Shown: positions 14,322-24,209, counted from the first letter of the stretch. The stretch: DNA of 27,737 nucleotides from JBCCFX01 sp039029515 (GCA_039029515.1 JBCCFX010000025.1:1-27737); one strand, 5' to 3'. The notes: a model not told the origin generated them from the letters alone. Numbers and translations: made by a program.

Positions 14322-16749
14322 CGTTGGCCTCCGGCGCGAGTCCTGCGGGTGCTTCGCCGCGCATTTCGAACGATGTCTGCATCATGGATGCGACCGCACG
14401 CACGCCGGGATCGTCGCTCCGTGCGCCCGCCGCCAACATGGGATCGGCTTCAGACTTCACACCACGCAGAAGATGCACGATCTGCAGCAGTCGATCATCG
14501 GACTGCATTGAGATTTCGAGGATGGGCTCAAATCGCTTGTTCTGCGGCATGAGAAGCAGCATCAGTGCCTTTTGCCGAGGTGTCATCGAACCGAACGCTT
14601 CAATCACGAGTTCAAGGGAAGACTCGATCAACTCCGGTTCGATGTCCAGCGCCGCGGGCGAGTCCGGTGTCTGGCCCAGCGCGACGACGTGAGCGAGCGC
14701 GATAACTTCCTTCATTTGCTCAATGGTCTCGAATCGCTGCAGCGCGGTCATCTGTTGGACCCGGCGGACCCATGCATTATCGATGCGAACACCATCGACG
14801 CGGAATGTGCTGGACTCCGCTCGCATGCCAAGCAGACCAGCCGCAAGCTCGCCATTGGTCATCCCGACAAAGTTCGAGAATCCACGCACGCGTACCAGTG
14901 CGCCCGCATGCGGCAGGTAGTTGACGTACTGACCGATGCCGTAGCTGCGGAGGTCCACGATGACCGTGTAGCTCTCGCGTGGCTCGAGTCGAAGTCGTCG
15001 GCCGATGTCGATCACCATCGCGGGCAATTCTTCGACGCCGCGGAAGTTCGCCATACGAGCGGTTGCGAAGAGTGCGATCTGCGGACGAATCGGACCGTCA
15101 GTATCAATGCCGATCGGGCGACCGCTGTGGTTCGTGATGGTGACGCGCAGGAGCATCGGACCGAACATCGTGTAGGTCGACTCCACCGGCTCGAGTCGCA
15201 TCGACACCATCGTCGACGGTTCCAACAGATGGCGATCGGATGACTTTGGAATCGATTCAATAAGCGTTTCAAGGCGCTCAGCGGTTTCACTGATGGGCAC
15301 GCGGCGACCGAGGATCGTCGTCAGCGCTTCCTGACTCCACACGCCCATCACCGTGCCCGGCTGAGTGCGACCGATCAGCAGATACGCCTCCGCAGCGTCG
15401 CGTGTGCGACCGACGGATGCACAGGCTTCGGCAAAGACAAGCATCGCGAGCATGTCGTCACTGTTCGAGAGATCACCGAGCACCTCAAGGGCACGTTCCG
15501 GCTGATTCTCGCGAAGGGCGATCAGCGCCTCGTACCGTGCTCGCGCGGCGTCCGACAGCGGCACGAGCGCATCGGCTTCTTCCAGGGCCGCGCTTGCGGT
15601 GTCCACGTCGTAGCCGAACCACAGCAGTGCTGCGGCCTGTTCGAGAAAGAGCTGTGCGACCGCCTCCGCCGATGCGTCGCGGTCGTCAAGCATGCGGTTC
15701 ACGGCCTGGGCATACGAGGTCCGAAGCTGCTCGTAGGCATTTTGCTGTTCGCCTGTCCCGGCTCGGGTATGAATCGCCGCCCGCACCAGACAGATATCTG
15801 TTTCCAGCACGCCAACGATGTTGCCGACATCGATGCGCGTCAGCGACTGATCCTCGGAGAGCTTCATATTCTGCGCCGTGACGTTGGCAATGAACTGCCG
15901 ATCCTTGATCAGTGCCAGCGCGTCTTCCGTCCGCCCGGCTCCCCAGGCCGCAATGCACGCATCGGTCAGCACGCCGGGCTGGACATTGCTGCGCATCAGC
16001 TTCGATGCGTTCGCCGAGAGCATGTACATGCGCGCTGCGCCGCGATAGGCACCACCTTCGAGCAACGTCTGCGAGAGCGTCAGCAGCGTGCTCGTGTCCG
16101 AAGGATCGGCGAGCAGAACATTGGTCAGAAGTTCGGCGGCGCCGTACGTGTCATCGACATTGTGCTGGAAGTACCCCGCGGCAAGCGCGGCGGCAGATCG
16201 GTTTGAGGGATCGATCGCCGTCGACTCGGCAAGCCAGGTGGCAAAGCCCTCCGAGTCGCCAGCTCGGCGAAGCATCAACGCATAATCAAATGCGAGTCGG
16301 GAGGTCACCGCGGGGCCGAGCCGAAACCGATTGTCCGGATGAAGAAACTTCTCGAATGCGCGAGCCCGTTCATCGACGGATTGATACGCGTTGATCGCAT
16401 CCTGCAAGCGCATGAGTCGAATCGTCTCGTTCGAGGGATCCAGACGGTTCATTTCCCGGATAGCCAACGCTCGTCGCTCATCATCATCGGCGTGCAGCGC
16501 GGTCTCGAGGTAGGTCTGCCACATGCGGAGGTTGTCAGGGTCGAGCTCGACCGTGAGGTCGGCCAGCGCGATCGCCGAATCGAACACATCTCGCGTCCGC
16601 AGCGTGGAGGCATTCGTCGCGCGGAGGAAACGGGCGATCTCCGTCGCGATCATCGCGTCCAGTTCGGGCATGTCGTCCTGAGCCCGGGCGGTTGCCGGCG
16701 GGATGACCAGTGTCAGACCGATGATCAAGGCAAGGATGTGGCGAGCCAT
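14305..16749 (-). CDS. Exported TPR-repeat protein of unknown function
   Basis: An 814-residue protein with a Sec signal peptide (residues 1-24, cleavage ARA-QD). Residues about 40-480 are alpha-helical with TPR-like repeats, for example ALADLTVELDPDNLRMWQTY, a YFQHN-LLTNVLLADP pair, and ALEVLGDLSNSDDMLAMLVF. A beta-rich segment (about 500-640) follows, with LLRVTITNHSGRPIGI and SYTVIVDLRSYGIGQYVNYL, resembling an Ig-like domain. Helices continue to the C-terminus. The ATG at 16749 has AAGGA (forward positions 16759-16763) 9 nt upstream and starts the signal peptide; the reading from 17094 crosses the divergent gene. It probably serves as a periplasmic scaffold. Its coupling to the flippase-like gene suggests the two work together at the envelope. 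Confidence 0.85.
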   Translation of the reverse strand: MARHILALIIGLTLVIPPATARAQDDMPELDAMIATEIARFLRATNASTLRTRDVFDSAIALADLTVELDPDNLRMWQTYLETALHADDDERRALAIREMNRLDPSNETIRLMRLQDAINAYQSVDERARAFEKFLHPDNRFRLGPAVTSRLAFDYALMLRRAGDSEGFATWLAESTAIDPSNRSAAALAAGYFQHNVDDTYGAAELLTNVLLADPSDTSTLLTLSQTLLEGGAYRGAARMYMLSANASKLMRSNVQPGVLTDACIAAWGAGRTEDALALIKDRQFIANVTAQNMKLSEDQSLTRIDVGNIVGVLETDICLVRAAIHTRAGTGEQQNAYEQLRTSYAQAVNRMLDDRDASAEAVAQLFLEQAAALLWFGYDVDTASAALEEADALVPLSDAARARYEALIALRENQPERALEVLGDLSNSDDMLAMLVFAEACASVGRTRDAAEAYLLIGRTQPGTVMGVWSQEALTTILGRRVPISETAERLETLIESIPKSSDRHLLEPSTMVSMRLEPVESTYTMFGPMLLRVTITNHSGRPIGIDTDGPIRPQIALFATARMANFRGVEELPAMVIDIGRRLRLEPRESYTVIVDLRSYGIGQYVNYLPHAGALVRVRGFSNFVGMTNGELAAGLLGMRAESSTFRVDGVRIDNAWVRRVQQMTALQRFETIEQMKEVIALAHVVALGQTPDSPAALDIEPELIESSLELVIEAFGSMTPRQKALMLLLMPQNKRFEPILEISMQSDDRLLQIVHLLRGVKSEADPMLAAGARSDDPGVRAVASMMQTSFEMRGEAPAGLAPEANGAPGQ

Positions 16750-16834
16750 GGCGTCTCGTCCTTCTGATCTGAGTTGCCACCGCAACGGGATCCCCTGGGG
16801 CGATTCACGCGAATGGATGAATCGGTGCCTGGCT

Positions 16835-16840
16835 ATAGTA
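16835..16840 (-). promoter_or_regulatory. Possible -10 box for the TPR-flippase operon
   Basis: TACTAT on the minus strand matches TATAAT at 5 of 6 positions and lies about 85 nt before the ATG at 16749. No good -35 hexamer is found at 16-18 nt. The palindrome at 16850-16861 lies where the spacer and -35 box would be. Confidence 0.3.
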
Positions 16841-16849
16841 CGTAGGCCG

Positions 16850-16861
16850 CCCCACGTGGGG
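16850..16861. promoter_or_regulatory. Perfect 12-bp palindrome CCCCACGTGGGG, candidate operator
   Basis: A perfect palindrome with a CACGTG core sits in the 243-bp region between the divergent TPR gene and the gene at 16993, about 10 bp from the candidate minus-strand -10 box. Size and position suit a binding site for a dimeric regulator. No second copy was noticed in the window. Confidence 0.35.
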
Positions 16862-16905
16862 TTCGGCCGGATTCTGGCGTGGCCCGAATCGCTCACGCCG
16901 GATCG

Positions 16906-16934
16906 TTGACACATATCCGGACCACTGCTACGGT
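16906..16934 (+). promoter_or_regulatory. Candidate sigma70-type promoter for the gene at 16993
   Basis: A perfect TTGACA (16906-16911) is followed by a 17-nt spacer and TACGGT (16929-16934; matches the T-A-x-x-x-T pattern). The predicted transcript start near 16941 leaves a leader of about 50 nt that contains the GGAG ribosome site at 16981-16984. Confidence 0.5.
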
Positions 16935-16992
16935 CATCGGTTCTTCGGGGCCGACGGTTTTCCTCGAAATGACCGTCAACGGAGTTCAATCC

Positions 16993-18150
16993 ATGGTGCG
17001 GGACGCTCGAACCGGGGGTGTTCGACAATTTGCCTCGACTGTGATGGTCATGGCCGCCGTTTTTGCCGGCCTGACGGCCACGAGTCATGCTCAATCGAGC
17101 CTTGGTTCCGGGATCACCGGTGCGCGAGAAATCACGCCGGAGATGAGACGGAAAATCGAGGTGTACGGCGAGAACTGGGCCGGCCGGATGGCGGATGAAT
17201 CAGCATCCACCACGCAGGTCGAAGAGGCCCGTGACAAGCTGCTCCGGCCGCTGAACGCCCCGGGAGCGACGCTGCAGTTCCGCCGAGAGATGTACGAGGT
17301 CATCGAGAATCCGCTCAAGGAACTCATCGAGCGCCGCGACGGCATCGAACGATATCCCCACCGGGCGGTGAACGCGATTCGCATCCTGCAGGCCGCCCGG
17401 ACGAAGGATGGCCTTACCCTGCTCGCCTCGCACGTCGATCCGGCGTTCGATGATCGCATCTTCGTCCGTCGACGCGCGATTATCGGATGCGAGACGATCA
17501 TGCTCGACATGATCAACTCCGGTGCGGCCTCCGAGGGCGCCGAACGCCGAGCGATCGACCGGGTGGTCCGTACGATCGGCGATGCCACGATCAGCGAGAC
17601 CGACGCGATGGCTCGCCGCCATGGCCTCGGCGCACTCGCCGCGATCGGCAACGTCGACAACGTCAATAAGGGTGACGACGTGATCGAGGAGATCGCGGCC
17701 AATGCCCGGGCGAAGCTGCTTGAGTCATTCAAGGGTTGTCTCGAAACCCTGTTGAGTGCGGATGAAGCCCCCACAGTCGATGACATCAGTGCCATGCACG
17801 CCGCCATCATCGACTTCCGCGATATGTTCCTGCTCATGCAGGACGACCGGAAGCAGCGGTCGATCGGCCGTGAACTCGGGCCTCTGCTCGCTGACGCCCT
17901 GTCCGTGCCTGTCGGCCACTGGGAGCACCTCCGCTCCAGCCGGGATGCCGTGGCCGCACTCGACGGCCTGATCACCGACAGCGAAGCACTGCTGCACACG
18001 ATCAACAACCGCCTGACCTCCACCGGCGACAACGTCACGCCGGCGAGCGATGCCCTCCAGGCGGCATGGAGCAGTGATCGCCAGAGCGAATTTGATCGCG
18101 CCCTCAACGCATGGAGCGGCGTGGTGAGCACTTCGCCCTATCAGCGCTGA
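16993..18150 (+). CDS. Exported helical protein of unknown function
   Basis: A 385-residue protein with a Sec signal peptide (residues 1-34: basic start, hydrophobic core VMVMAAVFAGL, cleavage SHA-QS). The remainder is almost wholly alpha-helical and charged, with segments such as AVNAIRILQAARTKDGLTLL and DRIFVRRRAIIGCETIMLD that recall HEAT/ARM-like helical pairs. No catalytic motif is recognised. The ATG at 16993 is chosen because GGAG (16981-16984) is well placed and the signal peptide begins there; the reading from 16879 adds 38 residues without export features. It diverges from the TPR gene and is followed by oppA 25 bp downstream, though oppA appears to have its own promoter. Confidence 0.83.
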   Translation: MVRDARTGGVRQFASTVMVMAAVFAGLTATSHAQSSLGSGITGAREITPEMRRKIEVYGENWAGRMADESASTTQVEEARDKLLRPLNAPGATLQFRREMYEVIENPLKELIERRDGIERYPHRAVNAIRILQAARTKDGLTLLASHVDPAFDDRIFVRRRAIIGCETIMLDMINSGAASEGAERRAIDRVVRTIGDATISETDAMARRHGLGALAAIGNVDNVNKGDDVIEEIAANARAKLLESFKGCLETLLSADEAPTVDDISAMHAAIIDFRDMFLLMQDDRKQRSIGRELGPLLADALSVPVGHWEHLRSSRDAVAALDGLITDSEALLHTINNRLTSTGDNVTPASDALQAAWSSDRQSEFDRALNAWSGVVSTSPYQR

Positions 18151-18162
18151 TCCGTTCGCCGG

Positions 18163-18168
18163 TACACT
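18163..18168 (+). promoter_or_regulatory. Candidate -10 box for leaderless oppA
   Basis: TACACT ends 7 nt before the oppA ATG at 18176, with no Shine-Dalgarno sequence between. No -35 box is evident. It is the sixth site of the TANNNT-near-start series. Confidence 0.42.
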
Positions 18169-18175
18169 GACAGCC

Positions 18176-20395
18176 ATGAAACTGGTCGCACCATTCGTGC
18201 TGCTGTCCTTTGCGCTGCTCATCGCGGTGGTGCTCGACGGTACCGCCGCCGAGTCCGACCTGGTGATCGTGAATCGGGCTGATGTCTTCACGCTCGATCC
18301 GCAGCGTATGAGTTACACGCAGGACTTCCGTATGGCGTATGGGCTGTACGAGGGTCTGGTGCAATGGGACAACCGAACGTTCGAGGTGCACGAGGCTGCC
18401 GCCGCGGTTCCCACGATCAGCGATGACGGGCGAACGTACACGTTTTCGATTCATCCTGATCGGCGCTGGTCAGACGGCGCGCCTGTCACGGCGCATGACT
18501 TCATCTATGCATGGCGTCGGCTCATCCTGCCCGATACCGCGGCGGACTACTCCAACCTGTACTTCGTCATTGACGGCACGCGCGAGTTCTGGGAATCCCG
18601 CCAGCAGATGCTGCGCGACTTTCGTGCCGATCCGTGGGGCACAAACGATGAGGAAACGCTGATCACCCACGCGCGTGGCATGCACGATCGACTGGTCGCG
18701 ATTGACGATGCACCGACGCATCCCGCCGAACTCGCATCGCCGCCCGCCGTTGGTCGCTCCATGATTCGTCGCGAACTCTCGCGGCTGAAGATGGCGCTCG
18801 CGACAGCTGGCGCGACCGCAGACGATATCGAAGCGGTTCTGGTGGACATGCCGAACACGCGCGACTGGTATCGACTGCTCGATGAACGAACCTCGCGTGC
18901 CGCCGAAGCGCGCATGATGTGGGATCAGACCTGCCGCGACTTTGACTCGATGGTCGGCCTTCGCGCCGTGGATGCGCACACGCTCGAAGTTCGGCTGCGC
19001 GAACCGTGCGCCTACTTCCTCGATCTCGTCGCCTTCGCCATTGGTTCACCGGTCTACCGGCCATGTGTCGAAGGCTGGCCTGACAGCGCTCTGGCCCGCG
19101 CACGCGACCACGCCGAAGGCTGGGCGGGAACATCCGCACCATCGTTCGATGACTGCCGCTGGGTCAAGCTCAACGCGCAGACCGGCCGGCTCGAACAACT
19201 GCACCAGTGGGCGCGGCCCGAATACCTGATCTGCAATGGCCCATACGTTGTCACCCAATGGCGCTACAAACGCGACATGCGGCTGGAACGCAACGAGCAC
19301 TATCCGAACCCATCGCGTGCTCAGGCTGACTCCATCGTCGTCCGGGCCATCGAAGACACCAATACGATGGTGCTCGCCTTCGAGTCCGGCAGCGTCGACT
19401 GGCTCACCGATGTGACCGCCGACTATCGCGCTGACATGCTCGAAGAACGGCAGCGCTACATAGAACGCCATCGCGATGCGCTGGCACAACTCGTTGACGT
19501 CGAAAACCACCCGCTCGACGTCGCGCTGGGCATGCTTCCACCACCCGAAGACGGCGAACGTCGCAACATCCACACGTTTCCGACGTTCGGCACCGACTTC
19601 TACAGCTTCAACTGCCGGCCCGAACTGGCTGACGGTCGACCGAACCCTTTCGCGGATCCACGCATTCGGCGCGCGTTCGCATGCAGCGTCGACAAAATGC
19701 CAATCGTGCGCCAGGTCACGCGGCTCAACGAGCCAGTCGTCAACGTGTTCATCCCGCCGAATTCCATTCCGGGATACGAGAGCCCGGACGGCATCGGATA
19801 TGACCTCGATCGCGCGATCGATGAACTGCGCGATGCCGGCTACGAGTTTGACAATCGAAATGTGCTGGTCAGTCGGTCGACAGGTGAACCGTTCCCGACG
19901 ATCGACATGCTGTATACGACGAACACACAGCGCTACAAGTGGATCTCGCTGGAACTCAAGGCACAGTGGGAATCCAGACTCGGCGTCCGCATCAAACTCC
20001 GACCATCCGACACGAAGTTCTTCAAAGAGGATCTGAAACAAGGCAAGTTCATGATCGCCCGCGGCAACTGGTACGGCGATTACGGCGATCCGACCACATT
20101 CCTCGAATTGTGCCGCTCCACCGATGGCAACAATGACCGCGGGTATGCCAGCGAGACCTTCGATCAGATGCTCGATGACGCTCGCGCCATTCTTGATCCG
20201 CAGGCGCGACTCGATGCGCTGCGCGATTGCGAGGCATATCTGTTCGGCGACCAGGGCGAAATGCCGCTGCTGCCGCTGTGCCAGTTGCTTCAGGTGTACA
20301 TGTATGAACCGGACCGTGTGCAGGGCATCAGTGATCATCCGCGCCTGACGCAGTACCTGTTCCAGTTGGATGCGCAGAAGGATGATGACGCATGA
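18176..20395 (+). CDS. oppA: ABC transporter peptide-binding protein (SBP family 5, OppA-like)
   Basis: A 739-residue extracytoplasmic binding protein for oligopeptide or related import. The N-terminal signal or anchor helix (1-25) has no lipobox Cys. The family pattern is clear: VIVNRADVFTLDPQRM, GLYEGLVQWD, YTFSIHPDRRWSDGAPVTAHDFIYAWRR (about 87-114), and in the C-terminal lobe NGPYVVTQWRYKRDMRLERN and DPRIRRAFACSVDK. It is about 200 residues longer than typical OppA (about 540). Much of the excess lies at about 120-265, between the DFIYAWRR strand and VDAHTLEVRLREPCAYFLD, and is helical and charged. The ATG of oppB overlaps its stop codon by 4 bp (ATGA), so the two are translationally coupled. 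Ligand not predictable. Confidence 0.93.
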   Translation: MKLVAPFVLLSFALLIAVVLDGTAAESDLVIVNRADVFTLDPQRMSYTQDFRMAYGLYEGLVQWDNRTFEVHEAAAAVPTISDDGRTYTFSIHPDRRWSDGAPVTAHDFIYAWRRLILPDTAADYSNLYFVIDGTREFWESRQQMLRDFRADPWGTNDEETLITHARGMHDRLVAIDDAPTHPAELASPPAVGRSMIRRELSRLKMALATAGATADDIEAVLVDMPNTRDWYRLLDERTSRAAEARMMWDQTCRDFDSMVGLRAVDAHTLEVRLREPCAYFLDLVAFAIGSPVYRPCVEGWPDSALARARDHAEGWAGTSAPSFDDCRWVKLNAQTGRLEQLHQWARPEYLICNGPYVVTQWRYKRDMRLERNEHYPNPSRAQADSIVVRAIEDTNTMVLAFESGSVDWLTDVTADYRADMLEERQRYIERHRDALAQLVDVENHPLDVALGMLPPPEDGERRNIHTFPTFGTDFYSFNCRPELADGRPNPFADPRIRRAFACSVDKMPIVRQVTRLNEPVVNVFIPPNSIPGYESPDGIGYDLDRAIDELRDAGYEFDNRNVLVSRSTGEPFPTIDMLYTTNTQRYKWISLELKAQWESRLGVRIKLRPSDTKFFKEDLKQGKFMIARGNWYGDYGDPTTFLELCRSTDGNNDRGYASETFDQMLDDARAILDPQARLDALRDCEAYLFGDQGEMPLLPLCQLLQVYMYEPDRVQGISDHPRLTQYLFQLDAQKDDDA

Positions 20396-21345
20396 TCGGA
20401 CTCATCATCCGCCGACTGCTTCAGATGCCTTTGATCCTGCTCGTGATCTACACGATCACGTTCCTGCTCGCGTGGGCAATACCCGGCAACCCGGTTGAAG
20501 GTGATCAGGGCCGCCGGCCGCCTGAGGAAATCGTTGAAGCGATGAAGGCGCAGTATCACCTCGACAATCCTGTTGTGTTTTATCTCGACTACCTCGGCAA
20601 GGCATCCGGCGTGAGTTGGGCCCTTGGCCTGCACGATCGACCGTTTGATCTCGGCCCAAGCCTCAAACACGAAAACTGGACCGTCAACGAAATCCTCGCG
20701 AACAGTCTCGGCGTGTCGGTCATCCTCGGCCTGACCGCGGTGCTGCTCGCGTGCGTCATCGGCCTCACCGCGGGCGTGATCGGAAGTGTGCGCCCGGGGT
20801 CACTTGTGGATTTCGGCTCGCTCATCATTGCGCTGATCGGGATTTCGCTGCCGTCGTTCGTGGTCGGCACCGTGCTGCTCGTCGTCTTCGCGGTCTGGCT
20901 CGGCTGGTTCCCGATTGCAGGCTGGGGCGGATTCCGTCATCTCGCACTTCCGGCGCTTACGCTCTCATTGCCGCCGGCGGCGTACATCGCACGGCTGACA
21001 CGCTTCGGCATGATCGAACAACTCGGTGCGGACTACGTGCGTACCGCGCGCGCCAAGGGTCTGCCTGAACAACGCGTCATCATGACGCATGCATTGAAGA
21101 ACGCATTTCTGCCGGTGTTGAGTTACCTCGGCCCCGCCGCCGCCGCCGCGATGACCGGATCGTTCGTGGTCGAGAAAGTCTTCGCGGTGCCGGGCGTTGG
21201 CCAGCACTTCGTCGATGCGGTGTTGAGCAAAGATCTGACGCTCATCATGGGCGTCGTATTGATCTACTCAACGATGCTGATCCTGTTCAACCTGACCGTG
21301 GACGTGTTGTACCGCTGGGTCGATCCGCGCATTGAACTCGCGTGA
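20392..21345 (+). CDS. oppB: ABC transporter permease, OppB/DppB type
   Basis: A 317-residue inner-membrane permease of the BPD_transp_1 family. The N-terminus (IIRRLLQMPLILLVIYTITF, then AIPGNPVE) is the classic OppB/DppB start, and the ending VDVLYRWVDPRIELA is the classic end, so the protein is complete. The EAA loop that contacts the ATPase is EQLGADYVRTARAKGLPEQR, followed by HALKNAFLPVL. About six membrane helices are visible. It overlaps oppA by 4 bp. The usual partners oppC (second permease) and oppD/oppF (ATPases) do not follow: the next gene is enolase on the opposite strand after 9 bp. The transporter must therefore be completed by genes elsewhere. Confidence 0.95.
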   Translation: MIGLIIRRLLQMPLILLVIYTITFLLAWAIPGNPVEGDQGRRPPEEIVEAMKAQYHLDNPVVFYLDYLGKASGVSWALGLHDRPFDLGPSLKHENWTVNEILANSLGVSVILGLTAVLLACVIGLTAGVIGSVRPGSLVDFGSLIIALIGISLPSFVVGTVLLVVFAVWLGWFPIAGWGGFRHLALPALTLSLPPAAYIARLTRFGMIEQLGADYVRTARAKGLPEQRVIMTHALKNAFLPVLSYLGPAAAAAMTGSFVVEKVFAVPGVGQHFVDAVLSKDLTLIMGVVLIYSTMLILFNLTVDVLYRWVDPRIELA

Positions 21346-21354
21346 ATTGTCGCG

Positions 21355-22659
<1,305 letters not shown>

Positions 22660-22741
22660 TGGGTTCTCCGTGGCGCGGCATCAGACGAACGGGTGCAGGG
22701 AAGCGGTCATGATAGTGAACTGTGCGGGAGCGTCAGCGCGG

Positions 22742-23692
22742 TCATGCGGGCGCGGGGAACGCGGGCGATTCGCCACGAATGACCGCGACGACATCTCGCG
22801 CGACCCAGCTCATATCGCGCATCGCGGCCGCACTTCGACTTGCCAGGTGTGGCGTCAGGGTGACATTCGGGCAGGACCAGACTGGATCGTCGGCGGGAAT
22901 CGGTTCTGGGTCGTACACGTCGAGCAGGGCATGGGCCGACGGCGATGACCGCATCGTGGCGACCAGTGCGGAGTTGTCCACGATGAATCCACGGCTGGTA
23001 TTGATGATGATCACTTCGGCTTTGCAGTGCGCGAGCCATGCTGCGTCAATGAGATGGCGATTCTCAGCACGACCATCCACGTGAATCGAGATCACGTCAG
23101 CGTTTCGGGCGAGCGAGCGGGCATCCACAGGTTCGCAGCCATGACGGCGTTCCGCCGGGATGTCGAGGAGGTCGTGATAAAGCACACGGACGCCCAGCGT
23201 CGCGAGGACGGCTCCCAGACGCGATCCAATTCGGCCGAAGCCCAGAACTCCGACCGTCAATTCGGCGAGCTGCCGCATGCCGACGTGCTGCGCTCGTGCT
23301 GCCCGCCATTCATCCGGGCCGATCGGAGCATCAAGCGGTGGCGTCGGCCGCAGGTGGCGGAGCATGATCGCGAGGACGTACTCCACGACGGCTTGTGTGT
23401 TCGCGTCCGGCGTATACACAACCTCGATGCTGCGTGATCTGCAAGCACTGACATCGATGTTGTCAAGCCCGACGCCCGCGCGACCGACGACACGTAAGGA
23501 AGGCGCGCGTTCGAGCAACGCCTCGTCAACTTGCGTGTTGGTTCGTACAATGAGTCCCTGCGCGCGACCGATCGCGTCATCAAATGCGGTCGTGCCGACA
23601 TCTGCCTGTACGACGTCCGCGCGTTCCTTCAACCACGCCACGACCGATTCATCGAGATGCTCGCATTGCACAATGCACGGGCGTTCGGTCAC
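22742..23692 (-). CDS. D-isomer-specific 2-hydroxyacid dehydrogenase (phosphoglycerate dehydrogenase-like)
   Basis: A 316-residue NAD-dependent dehydrogenase. The catalytic triad of the family is present: Arg234 in NTSRG, Glu263 in DVYDPEP and His282 in TPHLAS. The Rossmann motif GVLGFGRIG is at 148-156. The conserved LRVVGRAGVGLDNIDV (66-81) most resembles 3-phosphoglycerate dehydrogenase, which with the neighbouring enolase hints at serine synthesis, but the C-terminal ACT domain of many SerA proteins is absent. Glyoxylate or hydroxypyruvate reductase is an alternative. The start is uncertain: GTG at 23692 gives the usual N-terminus, while TTG 23752 or GTG 23749 would lie within or next to a TACACT -10-like hexamer (forward positions 23752-23757), so the shorter form is preferred. 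Confidence 0.87.
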   Translation of the reverse strand: MTERPCIVQCEHLDESVVAWLKERADVVQADVGTTAFDDAIGRAQGLIVRTNTQVDEALLERAPSLRVVGRAGVGLDNIDVSACRSRSIEVVYTPDANTQAVVEYVLAIMLRHLRPTPPLDAPIGPDEWRAARAQHVGMRQLAELTVGVLGFGRIGSRLGAVLATLGVRVLYHDLLDIPAERRHGCEPVDARSLARNADVISIHVDGRAENRHLIDAAWLAHCKAEVIIINTSRGFIVDNSALVATMRSSPSAHALLDVYDPEPIPADDPVWSCPNVTLTPHLASRSAAAMRDMSWVARDVVAVIRGESPAFPAPA

Positions 23693-23885
23693 GTTGCCGG
23701 TCCGACTTTGAATGCACAACCGCGTCACACGATGCGACGACTTGTCCACCAAGTGTAGCGGCCATCCACAAGCGCGGATCGTTTTCGCAAAGCGGTAGCC
23801 GAAACGGCGCGAACGCAGTACATTTGTTCCCCCGGGCGGCGCAATTCATTTCTTCATTCACATGCACCGACTGTGGAGGGTCGAC
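23693..23885. promoter_or_regulatory. Divergent control region between dehydrogenase and HU genes
   Basis: This 193-bp region contains possible -10 hexamers in both directions: TACACT on the minus strand (23757-23752) and TACATT on the plus strand (23819-23824). Neither has a good -35 box. The HU ribosome site GGAGGG is at 23875-23880. The assignments are weak. Confidence 0.3.
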
Positions 23886-24164
23886 ATGAACAAAGGCGAA
23901 CTCATCGACGCTGTAGCGGCTGAACTGGGTGATTCACGCGCGTCCGCAACACGCGCTGTCAATGCTGTCATTCAGTGCATCGAGTCCGGCATTCGTGCCG
24001 ATGATGCCGTCAGCGTGGTTGGCTTCGGTACGTTTCAGAAGAAGAATCGTGCCGCGCGGACCGGTCATAACCCATCCACCGGCAAGCCGATGGAAATCAA
24101 GGCGTCGACCACGGTGAGTTTCCGTCCGAGTGCGAACCTCAAGGAGTCGATGAAGCAGGACTGA
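23886..24164 (+). CDS. HU-family DNA-binding protein
   Basis: A 92-residue histone-like protein of the HU/IHF family, which bends and compacts DNA as a dimer. It begins MNKGELIDAVAAELG (dimerisation helices). It carries the signature GFGTFQKKNRAARTGHNPST at 46-65 and the flexible DNA-gripping arm GKPMEIKASTTVSFRPS with the conserved Pro. The ATG at 23886 follows a strong GGAGGG (23875-23880) by 5 nt; the reading from 23862 adds residues with no family match. A strong ribosome site fits an abundant protein. HU cannot be told from IHF by sequence alone here, though a stand-alone copy suggests HU. Confidence 0.96.
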   Translation: MNKGELIDAVAAELGDSRASATRAVNAVIQCIESGIRADDAVSVVGFGTFQKKNRAARTGHNPSTGKPMEIKASTTVSFRPSANLKESMKQD

Positions 24165-24209
24165 GTGTGCGCACCGCGCATGCGTCGATTCTGTAGTCAT
24201 CATTGACGC

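Noticed and set aside
17091..18131. 346-codon minus-strand frame opposite the exported helical protein
   Set aside because: Ser/Arg-rich antisense shadow; the plus-strand gene has a promoter, ribosome site and signal peptide.
19046..20338. Long open frame (430 codons) on the minus strand opposite oppA
   Set aside because: It mirrors the codon structure of oppA, has no recognisable family and no ribosome site; oppA itself is a clear family member.
24180..24206. In-frame TGA before DUF952 read as selenocysteine
   Set aside because: DUF952 has no known selenoprotein form, the residue would lie outside the domain, and I see no clear SECIS-like hairpin after it.
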